This document shows positions 11,106 to 24,128 of a stretch of 64,000 nucleotides of DNA, piece after piece. A model generated the notes under the pieces. That model was not told the origin of the DNA. It saw nothing but the letters and a program-made list of their open reading frames with translations, and made no database searches. The translations under genes were made by a program, and so were the position numbers. How positions within the stretch are numbered: position 1 is the stretch's first letter; each line of letters starts with the position of its first letter. Origin of the DNA: Castanea sativa (taxonomy: Eukaryota > Streptophyta > Magnoliopsida > Fagales > Fagaceae); NCBI RefSeq assembly GCF_040712315.1, contig NC_134023.1:70649889-70713888 (forward strand), given 5' to 3'.

Positions 11106-12702
11106 CAAATATGGTAGAAAATTTATTTTTTTCTACCTTCTCTTTTTAATTTATCTTTCTCTTCTTCATTTTTTTGGCAATAAGCATGGATTGGTAGAAA
11201 ATTTGTTACTTTCTCACTTATTCTCTAAATTTATTTCTTAAATGTTGATCTAATAGGTTCTCATAAAGGAAGACTGTTGGCACTTAGAGACTTCTTAACT
11301 TGATTTGTTCCGTGAACAAAAGGATTGTTTGGTGAATTTTGTAAAATCGTAAACAAGACATTTGCTCTCATCTTAGCTCTAATTTCTCATTGTTGCTTAC
11401 CATACCATGATGTTATAGACACATTTTGAGATAGGAAACCTGTAAAATATCAGGTAATATTATTTCCAACTGTTTGAGTTCCAAACAAATTTGTAAATAT
11501 GGTCTTGGCACAGATTGGATATTTGAATCTTTATGTTTTTCATTTCAGAAGAAGATCCAAAGAAACCTACTCTTAAGAAGTGGGACTTAATTGAAGCTTT
11601 TGGGTGTTGCAATTGTTCAACAACTCAATAACTCACTCACTGGTACTATCACCTTTCTTTTCTTTTCCTTTCCCCCTTTATCTGCTCATAATATTCCCAT
11701 TCTTTGACTTATATCTTTGCATGTTAAGAAAAAAAATAATGTGAAATTTTCTTTCATCTAATTCTTACATTTGAATAAATTCCATCTTTGTATTTTCAAT
11801 CGGGATGTATTTGATGTGCTTTTTTTTTTTCCTGTTGTGAAAATAGAGTCAAATTGGCACTAGGTAATATTACTTGGGGAATTGAATCCGGTTATCATGC
11901 TGTAGGAATCACCTCATTGTACAGGTATTCCCTTTGCTTCAATTCCTTTTTATATATAAGCTTACAATTTTTTGTTATGTCTACGGATAATACCATGTAT
12001 CACAATTTGTTATCTAAAATAAAATCACTATGGGATCATGCTTTATAATAAAATATAATTTTCAAGCATCACTGTTTTATTGTGAAAAGTTGCTTGATAT
12101 TTATAAGGAAAATATTACTATATGTTACCTAAACAACAAACTTACTAAGTTTTCTCACTTTGTTAATATTGTTGGTTGGTTTGAGCTAAAAAAAGTTTCT
12201 ACCTCTGACATGTTTTATAACACCAACTATTCTTTATAGAGATCAAGCACCTATTAATTATTGTTATTGTCATTACAGACTAAATATTGCAGTCAAGACA
12301 AATCCTTATTTTTTATGAGCTATGCTTTCTACTGATAGTAATAGTAGAACCTGATGCATCGTTTTAATGCAGGTGTTTCAGGCTTTTATCAAGTACATTT
12401 GTATAGCCAGCTTTCTACAACAATATGTGGCTTTCTCAAGTGATTCTTGGACTTCTTAACTTGATGAGTTCCATGAACAAAAGGATTGTTTGGTGAGTGT
12501 TGTGAAATCATAAACAAGACATTTGAGTTCATCTTTGCACCAATTTCTCAAGGTTGCTTACCATACCATGAAGTCTTTGCACTTTTTTCTCAAGGTTGTT
12601 TACCATACCATGAAGTTATAGACATTTCGAAATAGGAAACCTGTAAAATATCAGGTAATTATATTTCCAATAGTTGAGGTTCCAAAAAAATTTGTAAATA
12701 TA
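11106..12702 (+). repeat. Dispersed module, copy 2 of the 2.7-3.6 kb segment, with LINE-free sites
   Basis: 11545-12430 pairs with 2690-3570. The exon-like pieces are 11549-11642 and 11847-11924 (the latter translates openly and ends AVGITSLYR before a GT donor), but the first carries an in-frame TAA. Around 11290-11470 and 12450-12690 lie relatives of the sequence that elsewhere hosts the LINE; both lack the LINE and so look like pre-insertion sites. No intact gene. Confidence 0.55.
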
Positions 12703-12971
12703 GAGGGCGTTTGGATCCCACGTCTGCGTCCCACGTCCGCGTTTTGCTTCCTTTTTTTTTTTTTTTTTTTTTAAAACCCAGCCGCAAGATTTGACTATTC
12801 AGCCATGAACAGTGCACAAATGCACTGTTCATAGGTCCCACAAATTTCACTTTTCAGCAACTTTTTCATTAAAAATGGGTCCCACAGTACTATTCACACA
12901 TTTAAAAATTATTTTGCTACAGTGTTTTCAGTTTTCAGTTTCAGCAAAATAAGTTCTATCCAAACGGACTC
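12703..12971 (+). mobile_element. Tourist-like (PIF/Harbinger) MITE, copy 1
   Basis: 269 bp with imperfect 14-bp terminal inverted repeats (GAGGGCGTTTGGAT; other end GAGTCCGTTTGGAT on the minus strand) and a 3-bp ATA duplication at 12700-12702 and 12972-12974. The internal landmark GAACAGTGCAC followed by its inverse is shared with copies at 26741-27019 and 58663-58868. Confidence 0.8.
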
Positions 12972-13035
12972 ATAGTCTAGGCACAGATTGGATGTTTGAA
13001 TATGTATGTTTTTCATTTATTTTTATTTTTTTAGT

Positions 13036-13463
13036 TATGTTTTGTTCTTAGGTAGGATCCTTGAAGTAGTGAATCCTGAAATTGAGTATACGTGTACAGA
13101 AGTTTCATTCTATTGATAAGATTATACACAATTATTTGGGCACAAGTTGGCTTTCAATGTGATGGTGATGTAGAACGAATGAAAACAATTTAGATATCTT
13201 TGTAACTGAATGAATACCTTGAAAGCTCAAGGAATAAAAAAATGGAATCTTCAGAAATTTAGCAAAATTCTCATAGGAGTTTTTTCCCCCAACCAATCTA
13301 ATCAAGGATAAGGTATATGGTATATACAAAAATTGGATCAATTTCTCTTGTAGACAATTGAGAAAGTTACTTTTTTGTTTTTTTTCCAACATCCTTTGAG
13401 CTTCACTTCAAGGATAGTGATTAGAGTTCAATTTTATCTGTAACTTTTTTATTCTCATGCTAG

Positions 13464-13520
<57 letters not shown>

Positions 13521-13776
13521 CGCACACACACACACACACACACTCTTTATCCTTGCATTCATTGGTCTTCATTGGGAAGATTTATAAGAAAAACATAGTT
13601 CAAATGACACCCCTTGTGGAAAAGCTGAGACAAAGTGAGAGTTGGAAGGGTTTTATTATTATTTTGAGATAAATAGAGGTAGGGAGTATTAATAAATGAA
13701 AAGAACATAACATGAGTATAATGATTACAAAATAGCAATCAAGGCCAAAGTTACTGAAGAGTGACAGTCCAAGTGC
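13036..13776. repeat. Start of the LTPG-bearing duplicated block, with a compound microsatellite
   Basis: 13036-13776 matches 35227-35578 in the second block. Between about 13466 and 13543 lies a compound (CATA)n(TA)n(CA)n microsatellite. No gene is seen. Confidence 0.6.
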
Positions 13777-14653
13777 CTATATGAACAAGTGTGAACCGAT
13801 GAAACACCATGTTAAGGCCCCGCCAATAACAATCTCCATTCCAAACTCTCTCTTTTGACCATAACAACCTTCATTCTTGTCTTGACCAATAGTCCCCTCA
13901 CTTTTGGCACTCGTGGAACTCCCTACACCTGTAACTAGATAAATTACCCACAAATTTAAGAAGTTTTCTACAGTATCAAAAGAAATTGAAATGAAAAAGA
14001 AGACTTATGTATGTTGGTTACATTACCACTAGGACTAGGAGCAGGACTACCATCACTTTGATTAGAACTCCTTCCCAATTGGTAGAAAACTTGAGCTTTT
14101 GGTGAATTAGGATCCAAGTGTAGAAGAGCTACATCCATGAAGAAGCAAACAAATCAAATTAGTGAGTCAAATATTAGCCACTTCTAGTGACATTTATCCT
14201 TTTTTTTTTTTTTAAGAATTATAAAACCAGAAAAAACGCTATTGCACTCACCATTCATTTCTTACATTGAATTTCATAAAAAAACAACTCTTATAGCTAA
14301 ATGCATACTGGGACACTAGGAGACTTTAGCAGGGGCATGGCAAACTGAAGGCAGGCCAGAGTAAGTGTTACATTAATCTGTTGTCCTAATTTAGGATCAT
14401 TACGATCTCTAATGATGACACACAAGCAATTCTTGTTGTCCTTTAGGACTTGTTTAAGACCAGTGCAACAATCTGGTGTAGGTGCTTTTGCTTGACCACC
14501 AACGTAAGGCAGACATGTAGCCAGTCCTACTAGTTGCTGTGCACATTCCTCTCTGTCTTTGGCTGCATCTGCCATTGTATAGCTAACCATAACTGACATT
14601 AGCACTAAAAGGAATGGAAGTATCAAGGTGCTTGGGTGTAAAGCTATTGCCAT
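13777..14653 (-). pseudogene. GPI-anchored lipid transfer protein (LTPG-like), frameshifted copy
   Basis: Three-exon copy of the gene at 35579-36465. Exons by alignment: 14653-14309, 14128-14027 and 13928-13777. Exon 1 encodes a signal peptide ([20 protein letters not shown]) and six of the eight LTP cysteines, but it has lost one base in a G-run near 14358 and has CAG changed to TAG at about 14316 in the ancestral frame. The result is a 118-codon frame ending at 14297, lacking the Ser/Pro linker and GPI signal. Exons 2 and 3 and their splice sites remain open, so the damage looks recent. The shifted tail happens to supply two new cysteines, so a soluble variant cannot be excluded. Confidence 0.75.
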
Positions 14654-17600
14654 TTTGTATCATTGCATTTGCCCTCAGTAGTCACTACTTGTTGAAAACA
14701 TTCCACATTGAATGATATACAGTATACACTCGTTTAAGGATAGCTCAACAATTGCTATCTAATTAGATGTGTCATTCAATGATTGCGGCAGGTTGCAAGA
14801 AAAGTAATTAAATTTCCATTCCTCTAATAAACGCACGAGATGAAATCTACCAAGCATCTTTTCTTTCTTTAGTCACAGTTGCTAGTAACACTGTTCCATT
14901 GGGGCATAGGTGATGCTATGTAGAGAAATAGAAGATCACAAAAGTTTTCCTGAGGTCCTAGTCACCAACCCCACCTAGCGCAACAAGTCAGTACATGATG
15001 TGGTGAGCCAAGTTCCATAATTATTATTTGTACTTCCAAATTATAGTATAGTGTATAATTTATTTTCAAAATTTTATTATAAATAATTTGTTCTCCCTAA
15101 AAATTAAACAATTTCTAAAAGTAATTTTATCTTTCTATCTTTACAAATATATAAAATTATTATCTTTGGTGCTTTTCATTGATTTTATTAGTTTTTGAAC
15201 TGGTTCATATTCTTTTAATTATTTTTATAATGCATTTTATTTTTCTAATTTCTTTTGTTATTACTAAAAATTTTAAATTTTAAATTTATCATTCTTCGAA
15301 TTGGACACTGAAATGAATAAAAGTTGACAAAAATGTATCAAATGAAACTAAAATGGACCAAAATGTTATATAAATGTGGCCGCTCAATATGAGCGTAGCA
15401 ACAATAAATATTACACTTTTAGATATTCATATTATATAGATCCAGATTGAAATTATGGTATTATGCACCATTTTTAATGACATCAACATCACAATACAAC
15501 CCCAACCTGCCCTTCATTTTTGTTTTTCTTTTACACTTCTTGGGCCAGCATTCTCTCTGTTCTGTTTGGGCCTCAATTCCTTTTAGACACGAGTTAAAAT
15601 TTGGACCAAAACATTCTCTAGTTTGACAAGTTACTGGACAAGTTACTGCCAATCCACTTGAATTTATCATGACATATGAAGGTACAAGGAGCCACTAGTT
15701 TTTAGTTTCTCTTCTTAAAAATGTATGACTTTTTACCTACATGTAGTAATTAAAAAAAAAAGAAAAAAAAGATTGATTTCCCCAACCAATTTGTTATATG
15801 TTTTACACGAATACTGCACTTCAACGTTTCTCCAATAAATTAATTTTCGATCAATATCTAACATGGAGTACTAGTTTTTATTTGTGAAAATACATATTAG
15901 CTACCACCAATATATCTAATATTTTGTTGAATATTTCGACTGCACTGGAGAAGCTTGCTTGTGACATCCAATCCTACCCAATTTTATCATGCACCAGTCA
16001 AGCTTTCATTGCTTCTTTCTACACCACCATAGCTCAAAAATATCCTTGAAACAAACAAGGTAAGTATTACAAAGGCATTGAAACGTAAGCATTGTGACAT
16101 GCTCTAAAGTGCATTAAACAATTGCTCTTAAAAAGGCAAAGTAAACCCTCGAGTCAATCGAAGGATTGCAATTTTGTGCAATTATTTTTATTATGGAATG
16201 AATCAATCATCTACTACTTTGATATCTTATTAAACAAAATGGCAGCATCATCTAATCTAGAATTTTCTTCTCAAAAAATCTAATCTAAAATTTCAAGATC
16301 GAAATAAATAATTCTTGCGGTATGAAATTAAAAAAAAAGGTTTGGTGCATTAAAAAACTTTTAAAGTATTTTTATGAATTTTTTATTATTATTAAGAAGA
16401 GCGGGTTTTGGAACCGTCATTAAGAAATTATCATAGCTTATTCATTTCTTAAATTTTTTTTTTTGAGAGAACCTATGGTTTAAAACCAAATTAACCAATG
16501 GTTCTTTATTATTAAATCTTGTATTTCTTGAAAAATGGGTCCATTAAAGGGATTATAATGGTATGATACTTAAGAAATGGTTGAGACAGATTCAAGCAAA
16601 GAAGACCTTTGAAAAATGCACCTCTTTTATACTACTGATTGTTTGTTCCCATGATAAATGCTAGCATGCTAGGTAGTCATGCATCAAAAAACCCCAATGA
16701 TGAATTCTCACATGATACTCTTAAGAATTCTATAAATCCAACTTTAATTCCTGTGGATAGGGTTAATTGCTCCCCCTAGATAAACCATAGAGCCAAAAGA
16801 AACCATGGACTAGAATTGAAGAGCTTAGCAATTTTGAATGTACTAAATAAACAAGTACAACAATGCATTGTACATATTCATAATAGGCCAAAAAAAACAT
16901 GATAAATATATAAATTGCTGTAAGATTTTTGTCTTCTTATCGCTATCCTTTCAAAATTATATTTTAATAATCAAAGACAAATGAGTGTGAATGCCAACCA
17001 TATAAGTTCACATATGAAAAAGATCTAATAAGTGTGGAAAACTCAGTTGTAAACTCTTTCACCAAAGAAGAAAGCTGATATTCTATGAAAAAGGCTAATA
17101 TTATCATCCCATCAGCAATTTGACCATGGGCCTTACTTAACCCTTAAAAAATTTATGGGCCGCATTTAAAGCCCATCAAGAAAATTTTTGGGCTAAGCTT
17201 TTGGGCGACCTCTCTGAATCTGCTCCAAGTGGGCCTTGCAACTTCGAACAACATAGTACCAACACGGTTTTCTTTTGGTGTTTTTTGTCTGATTTTGATT
17301 ATAGATCCAAGTTGGGGAACTGTGAATTTTTCGTTCTTGTATTCAACAGCCACGTGCGTTATAGAATTATTAGTCTTGTCACATGCGCTTTGTGAGAGCA
17401 ACGAGGCTTTTTTTTTTTTTTTTTGGTTTACACGTTTTACTTTTGGCAATTTCATTTTATTTTTTATTTTTTAAAAAAAGTTATATTAATATTTGACTAC
17501 TAATGTGAGAGAGAAATGTGGAGGTGAGAAGAATAGTTTAGCGATAAAAAAATGATACGTTTGTGGGAAAAAAACAGTTTTATTTTTTATATTTTTTCAA

Positions 17601-17740
17601 AAAGAAGTTGTACTTGATAACAAACGTGAGAAAGAAATGTGGAGGTGGGAGAAAAAACTTTTTTATTTTTTATATATTTTTCTTAATTTGGCTAAAAATT
17701 AGGAGTTTTTAAATTACTAATTTTATATGTCTAACCCTAT
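14654..17740. other. Intergenic, no gene recognised
   Basis: AT-rich with poly-A/T runs. 14700-15680 matches the flank of the intact LTPG gene (36660-37300). 15460-15600 and 17060-17290 recur in inverted orientation at 28500-28640 and 28015-28200. Short open frames here have no family features. Confidence 0.6.
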
Positions 17741-17957
17741 GATTTATAAGAAAAACATAGTTCTAAAGATACCCCTTGTGTAAAAACTGAGACAACGGGA
17801 GAGTTGGAAAGTTTTTTTTAATATTATGTTTGGGATAAATAGAGGCAGGGAGTATTAATAAATGAAAAAAAAAAAAAAACCATAACATGAGTATAACAAT
17901 TACAAAACAGAAATAGCAATCAAGGCCAAAGTTACTGAGGAGTGACAATCCAAGTGC

Positions 17958-18412
17958 CTATATGAACAAGTGTGAATTGAAGAAACATCATCTTAGGACT
18001 CCGCCAATGACAATTTTTATTACAAACCATCTCTAGTCTTCTTGACCACTAGTCCCCTCACTTTTGGCACTCGTGGAACCCACTCCACCTGTAGCCAAAG
18101 AAATTACCACAAATTTAAATAGTTTTCTACAATATCAAAAGAATAGTAATTAAATTGAAATGAAAAAAAAGACTCATGTGGTAGGACTACTATCACTTCG
18201 ATTAGAAGGGGCACAAGCGCTTCTTGTTGTACTTGGACTTGTTTGAGACTAGTGCCACAGTCTGGGTGTAGGAGCTTTTGCTTGACCACCAACGCAAGGT
18301 AGACATGTAGCCAGCCCTACCTGTTGCTTTGCACACTATTCTGTCTTTGGCTGCATCTGCCATTGCATAGCTAACCATAACTGACATTAGCACTAAGAGG
18401 AATGGAATTGTT
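17958..18412 (-). pseudogene. LTPG-like pseudogene, third copy, truncated and internally deleted
   Basis: Its minus strand resembles the LTPG genes but starts inside the signal peptide (homology ends near 18412, so no original ATG). Exon 1 has several indels and is fused by deletion to the end of exon 2 near 18210; exon 3 (about 18088-17958) is degraded. The flank 17740-17950 matches 13580-13770, showing it came from the same block duplication. It cannot encode an eight-cysteine protein. Confidence 0.75.
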
Positions 18413-21400
18413 TAACTCAAAATATTCTGAGAATATTATCTGCTCGTAATATTCTCATTCTTTAATTTATATCTTTTAAATATGTGAACTTTCTTTCATC
18501 TAATTTCATACAGTTTAATAAATTCCATTTTTGTATTTTTGAGTATATCTAATATACCAATTTTTAGCTGTGAAAAATACATACTAGCTACCACCAATTT
18601 CTAACCTTTGTTGAATACTTCGATCTTTTCATTAGAGTATAGTCCCTGGATATTTACCTCGTGGTGAATAGAAAGTGGTGAATAAAAATACATACTAGAA
18701 AGTGGTGAATAGAAAGAAAGAAAAAAGATCACTGGGTCTCCGACTAAAACGTGATTGGAGGCCGAGAAAATGAGGGAAAATGAAAACCCTCGTGAAACAC
18801 TGAAATGTCTGAGGGTTGGGGTTTTTATTTATTTATTTTATTTTATGGAAAGGCTGGGTTGAATTTGAGTGTATTGTTTTTGGGTTAAATGGGCTTCAAT
18901 GGGTTTTTAGTTAAAACCCAATAATCACTGGGTCTAATTGGGTTGATACCCATTTAACCCAACTAATAATTGGGTGAGTTTGGATTCAATTAGAATGAGT
19001 GGGTTTGAGTGGGCAAATGGGTTTTGGGCTTACTTTGCCACCCCTAATTGTGGGCTTTGTGAGTTAGCTCTATTTTGTTGCATTGAGCGCCTACTGACCC
19101 TTTCAATTTTTTCTTTCTTCGGGCCTTTGGAATATGACCCAATTGCTATTACTTTGCTCATGCCTTGAACCCCTCTCTTGGGCTTTTCTTGGGCTTTTCT
19201 CTTCATGAACTTTTGGGTACAAATTTGCGAAATTGGGTATTAACACCAAGCACGACTTGGAGTCCATCTTATATATATGTTGAAGCGAGGGTTAGTGAAT
19301 TGGGTTGTTGAAGCATGTTGAGAGTGTAATAGCCACCTTGTGATGCAACATAAAGAATCCAGGCTTAGCCGGAAAAAAAAAAATCAGAATCAGATTTTTT
19401 TTACAGTAGTCCTATAGAGTTTTACTTTCTTTTGATCTATACAAACAAAGAACTATAATAACTCTTTACATTGGAATGGTAAAGGTTGAGCATAAGAAAA
19501 TAAATTCATAGCTATTAATAATTATAGATATAAACACAGTCAAAACTTTGGTTTTAAATAATTCAGTGACAGGAAATTACAAAAGGCCGCAGATATAACA
19601 AAAATGGGACGAGATCATTTGACAATCCCAACTTTTTTTTGCAAATCAAATAGAAGAAGCAAATTAAAAGGAAGCAAAAACTTACAAAAAGATCTAAGTT
19701 TGGCAGCTTTTCAGCAGCAAATTGCATGATGGTAATCTTGCCGACCATATCCCCTTTTGGGTGTTTAAAACTTTTTTCTACTCTTACACGTCAATAATAC
19801 TATCAATTTTAAATTTGGAGCAAATAGCAGATCACTAATTTTGTTGGTCCATGATTGTAAGAATTTACAAATAAAATAAAAACTGAACATCTAGCTTACT
19901 ATTGTCATAAGGTAAGGCAGTATTTATAACATTTGAATTAATATCAATATCAATCGATCGTTTTTATTACTAATGTCATAAATGATGACATGGTTTGTCT
20001 TTATAAAGGATGGATGAACATAATTCTTTAGAATGCAGCTCCTAATCTACAAATGAAAATATTAACTACAAAATAAGATCATTCTTATCTGATTAAAATC
20101 ATTATAGAAGGAAAAAAAGAATAACTGTTTATTATATTTAGCTTTCTGCATCAAATAGGGAAATAAACAACAAACAACAAATTTATTTTAGAAAACAATA
20201 AAGCTTCTATGAGAAATTCCATAAAACGTATTCTAAATTTTCTAGATTTAGCCTATCAACTACTCAAAACACAGATTTTAGAAATATATATATTGGGCAG
20301 TGTTGGTGTAGTAATCTGAAGCTGTTTCTTATCTTTCTTATTCTCTCTCTCTCTCTCTCTCTCCTTCACTCTCCTCTATCTCCCTCACTTGCTAATCTGG
20401 CATCAAGCTACTATCCCAAATCTTATAACCTGCACTTAGTAAATAAAATTTTCTGAGTTGTTTTCCATAGTATTTTCAAATTCCATCACTTCTTCTTCTA
20501 GACTGATTTCTGTGCTTGACATCACCCCTGTTGCAAAAAATATTCTGACCTCACTATAAACCTCCCTTGAGCATTTATTATCCACATACTCTTATCTGGT
20601 GTATTCCTTATTGAGTCAGGATGTTAACAATGGGTTGGGTAAGTACGCTTTGGGGTGTGGAACTATGCAGTTTTGGCATGTAACAAAAATGTAGTTACCA
20701 TTACCATTAGAACAATATTTTTAACGTAAAGACCATCAATTACATGAAGTTGGGTTGATGTTTGGGTAGAAAATGCCTGAGAAATTCTTGGAAGACTGTT
20801 AGCTATGGAAAAAAAAAAAAAAAAACTGTGTACATGTTATGTAATATTACCAATTGCATCACATTTGGTTCAAAATTCATTTTATCCACCATGCTGATAT
20901 CTTCTAGACTTCATCCTTCTAAACTTTTGTTCATATTCATTGTTGATAAATGAATAAATCATTTATATTTATCATGATGTGGGGTGGGGAAAATCAAATC
21001 CAAATATCACATATTAAGTCTAAGAGGGATTTCATCGAACATGTCAAATGCAATAAAAACAAATATGTAGAACAGTGCAAGTTTTTATCTGCAAACAAAG
21101 AAACCCAAAAATTCAAATCGGGTCCAATTTAGTAACATCATAGATACAACAGCAAACAACTAAACACAGAAAGAGTATCTGAAACAGGAACAACGTTATG
21201 CTGACGTTGTGTGTATGAAGTTGCAGAAACGAAATGAACAAAGCAAGAAAAGGGGAAGAGTTTCCTTTTCTTTTGCCCATTTTTGTTGATCGAATGGCAA
21301 CAGAGGATGATAACCCTTTTGTTGAGATACAGCACCAAATTGATCCATGAAGATCTGAAAGAGTAAAGACATACACCCAAAACGAATTGAACCCAAATAC

Positions 21401-22990
21401 CACCCCCCCAAAAAAAAAAAAAAAAAAAAAACCAAATCGTGTTTTGAGATTTTTAATTTCTTTTGCCCAAGCGATGTAGTCTTTTACCGTTCTGCCTCTC
21501 TCTGTTTCTTTCTCTGTTTCTTTCTCTGCGTCCCAGTCCTCTCGCCTCTCTCTCTATTTCTATTTATGTGTAGTCTTTAATTTTAACCGGTTAGTTTTTG
21601 TTATTTATAGTGAGAGGTTTTTAAACGGTGCGTGGTATTCCCAAGCAACATAATTTATCGCTTTTTAACCTAGACGTGGCTGAATTTTAAGTGGCCCTTT
21701 TATTAATGTGGCAGCACCTTGTTAAAGGCTTCTGCTTTTATATATGGTATTAAATTAGATTAGATTAGATTAGATTGCAACCCAAAAATATCAAAGAACC
21801 AAACAAGGGAAAGCCTCTTTTTCTCACACACTAAATTTGCCGCAATGGCACTGTGCTTATATAGAGGAGATAGTTGGCTAGCAATCCAAAACCAAGAAAG
21901 ACTAGACTTTTCTTCCGTGCACAAAGGAGCATCACTCCTATTCCATATAGAACTCAAAGTCAAGTAGAGTTTGATAACTTCAAACAAAGATAACCCAAAA
22001 GTAATAAAAATTTATTTCTTATCCAAACCTAACAAGGAGTCAAACTCCTTAATTTAAGCCATATTCTACACTACTAACAAAAGGCAAGTTGCAAAATGGG
22101 GTAATACAAAAGACTACCTATGTGATTTTTGTAAAAACTATCTTAGAGATAGAAATCACTTATACTGGAGAGTACTTGTGTGACATTTGATTTATCTTCT
22201 CAGGTTTATTGAATATTACACTTTCACTTTTTTTCTTCAACGTTTCATCAACAAATTCATTCTCTATTTCTTCCTCTTTCACACCTTTTTTTTCAACATT
22301 TTTCTTCTTTTGATTGTGATTTTTTTAGTCCTCCTTTTCTTCCAATTGTTTTAACACAAATTTACCACAATAAGACAATTTGATTGCATTCATTCTTGGA
22401 ACAGTTGGGAAAGGATTTGAGAAAGAATGGCTAAAATAATAGACTCAAATGGGTGACTAGCAATAAAGTATCAAGAAAGAAAATAATAAAGGCTCAAATA
22501 AACAAAGATGGCCTAAAATCATCTCTTAAGGATTGAGATAGTTCTTCAAAATTCATGAATTTAACATATTCAAGTGTGGCATAAAATTGATGAGTTCTTA
22601 GTATTCGACCAAAAGAAAGAATAATGAGACTAAGAAACAACAAAGTTATTTGCTTCCAAATGAAAAATGAAAAAAAAAAAAAAAAAAAACCTCTCTAAAA
22701 GAAATGAATGACTCAATTCTCACAAGAGTTAAAGTATCTACACTTTATTTTCAAGATTTTCAAAGTCATCTCTGTATCTCAACCAAGAAACATGCTCATG
22801 TGACTAAAGTGCATGTGCATAATAGTTGAGTATGAAATATAGTGGAATTCCTTTTTTCTTTTTTTTGATAAAAAAAAAAATAGTGGAATTCTTTAGATAG
22901 AAATAGCGTAAAGAACTTCAACTAAAAACTCATGCTAAAGAAAAATTTTATTTTTTTCTAAAAAAAATTGGACTAAAAGAAAAAACAAAA
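18413..22990. other. Intergenic, no gene recognised
   Basis: AT-rich with poly-A/T tracts and a (CT)n tract at about 20342-20363. 18840-19060 is rich in GGGTT/AACCC-type motifs that suggest an unrecognised element. No frame with family features is visible on either strand. Confidence 0.5.
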
Positions 22991-23668
22991 ATCACTAAAA
23001 ATAACAATAAAAAAACATTAACATAAAATAAAACCAAATGAAAATTATCTCAAGGTCTTCCTCCAACCTAAAATTTACATTGTCATCAATGTTAACATGG
23101 AAAAGCAATAAAGAGTAGAGATTACATAGAGTACCATGAAGAAATAAATATAAATGAACAAAAAAAAAAAAAATTAACACCTGCAAAAGGGGTTAGAAAA
23201 CAAAACAACAAAAATAATAAAAAGAAAAACACAATTTAAACTACGAGACAAACACTAATGCTAATTTCTTGGCAAATCTTGATAAATGGGATCTTCCAAA
23301 TTAATGGATTCCTCTGCTTGTGAAAATTTTTCAAGAAATGGATTAAGATGTTGTTCATTCACCTTAAATATCTTACCATTTTTAGGGTTCTCAATTCTAT
23401 TGCACCATGAGGGAAAACATTTTTAACAATGAAAGTTCAATCCATCTAGATCTCAATTTTTCAGGGAACAAATGTAAACTAGAATTATACAAAAGAACCT
23501 TTTTGAGATGATTCAAAAGATTTCCTTAAAATATGCTTGTCATGAAAAACCTTCATTCTTTCTTTATGACTCCTAAAATTCTCTTATGCATCATGCCAGA
23601 TTTCTTCCAACTCATTCAATTGCAATTTTCTCAATGAGCTAGCCTTGTCTACATTAAAGTTAAGGGCA
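22991..23668 (-). mobile_element. Ty3/gypsy polyprotein remnant: integrase C-terminal region
   Basis: Translated on the minus strand with frame changes, 23665 to about 23253 gives the typical gypsy integrase C-terminus: SSLRKLQLNELEEIWHDA, then KERMKVFHDKHI, LLYNSSLHLFPEKLRSRW, and VFPHGAIELRTLKNGKIFK, ending near QDLPRN and a stop. One in-frame stop and at least two frameshifts are present. The AT-rich 22991-23250 may be the element's 3' untranslated part. Dead fragment with no LTR identified. Confidence 0.8.
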
Positions 23669-24128
23669 AATTATAGTAAACCTGTCTATGGTTTGGCCCT
23701 TGTGCACTTTTCCTACCCATGGTTCAAAACTTAACACTCTGCCTACCTGAGGTTATATCCATTAGTCTTCTGTTATCCATCTCTGTTAAAAATAAAGGTA
23801 AATATATATCTTTCTCACATTTTATGCATCTCTCTTCCTAAAACAAAATAATACATAAAACAATAAGAGAAATAAGATCTAAAAACAAATTTTTAAACTT
23901 TGTAAAACTTTGGTTGAAGAGCACACTTCTTTCGGTACGAACATTTTGAGCCAATCAATCCAAGTAAATTACAAATTTAAAAAACGTTCACAAACAACAC
24001 TTAGTGAATCCAAGACCATACATTCATAAAATCCCAAATCTTATTGTTATTTTTTTGTAAAACCCAGAAGGAGAACACTATTGTGAATGAATCTCCTTTA
24101 TTACAACACACCATGGAAAAGCATAGAA
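23669..24128. other. Intergenic 3' of the S1-like gene
   Basis: 23665-23810 reads like a short repetitive element that abuts the integrase fragment, but no terminal repeats were identified. Nothing coding. Confidence 0.4.

Noticed and set aside
13457..13672. Open frame with Tyr-Ile and Thr-His repeats
   Set aside because: It is produced by reading through the (TA)n(CA)n microsatellite.
18202..18393. 63-codon frame at the third LTPG copy as a functional gene
   Set aside because: It begins inside the signal peptide at an internal ATG and loses the cysteine pattern after a few codons.
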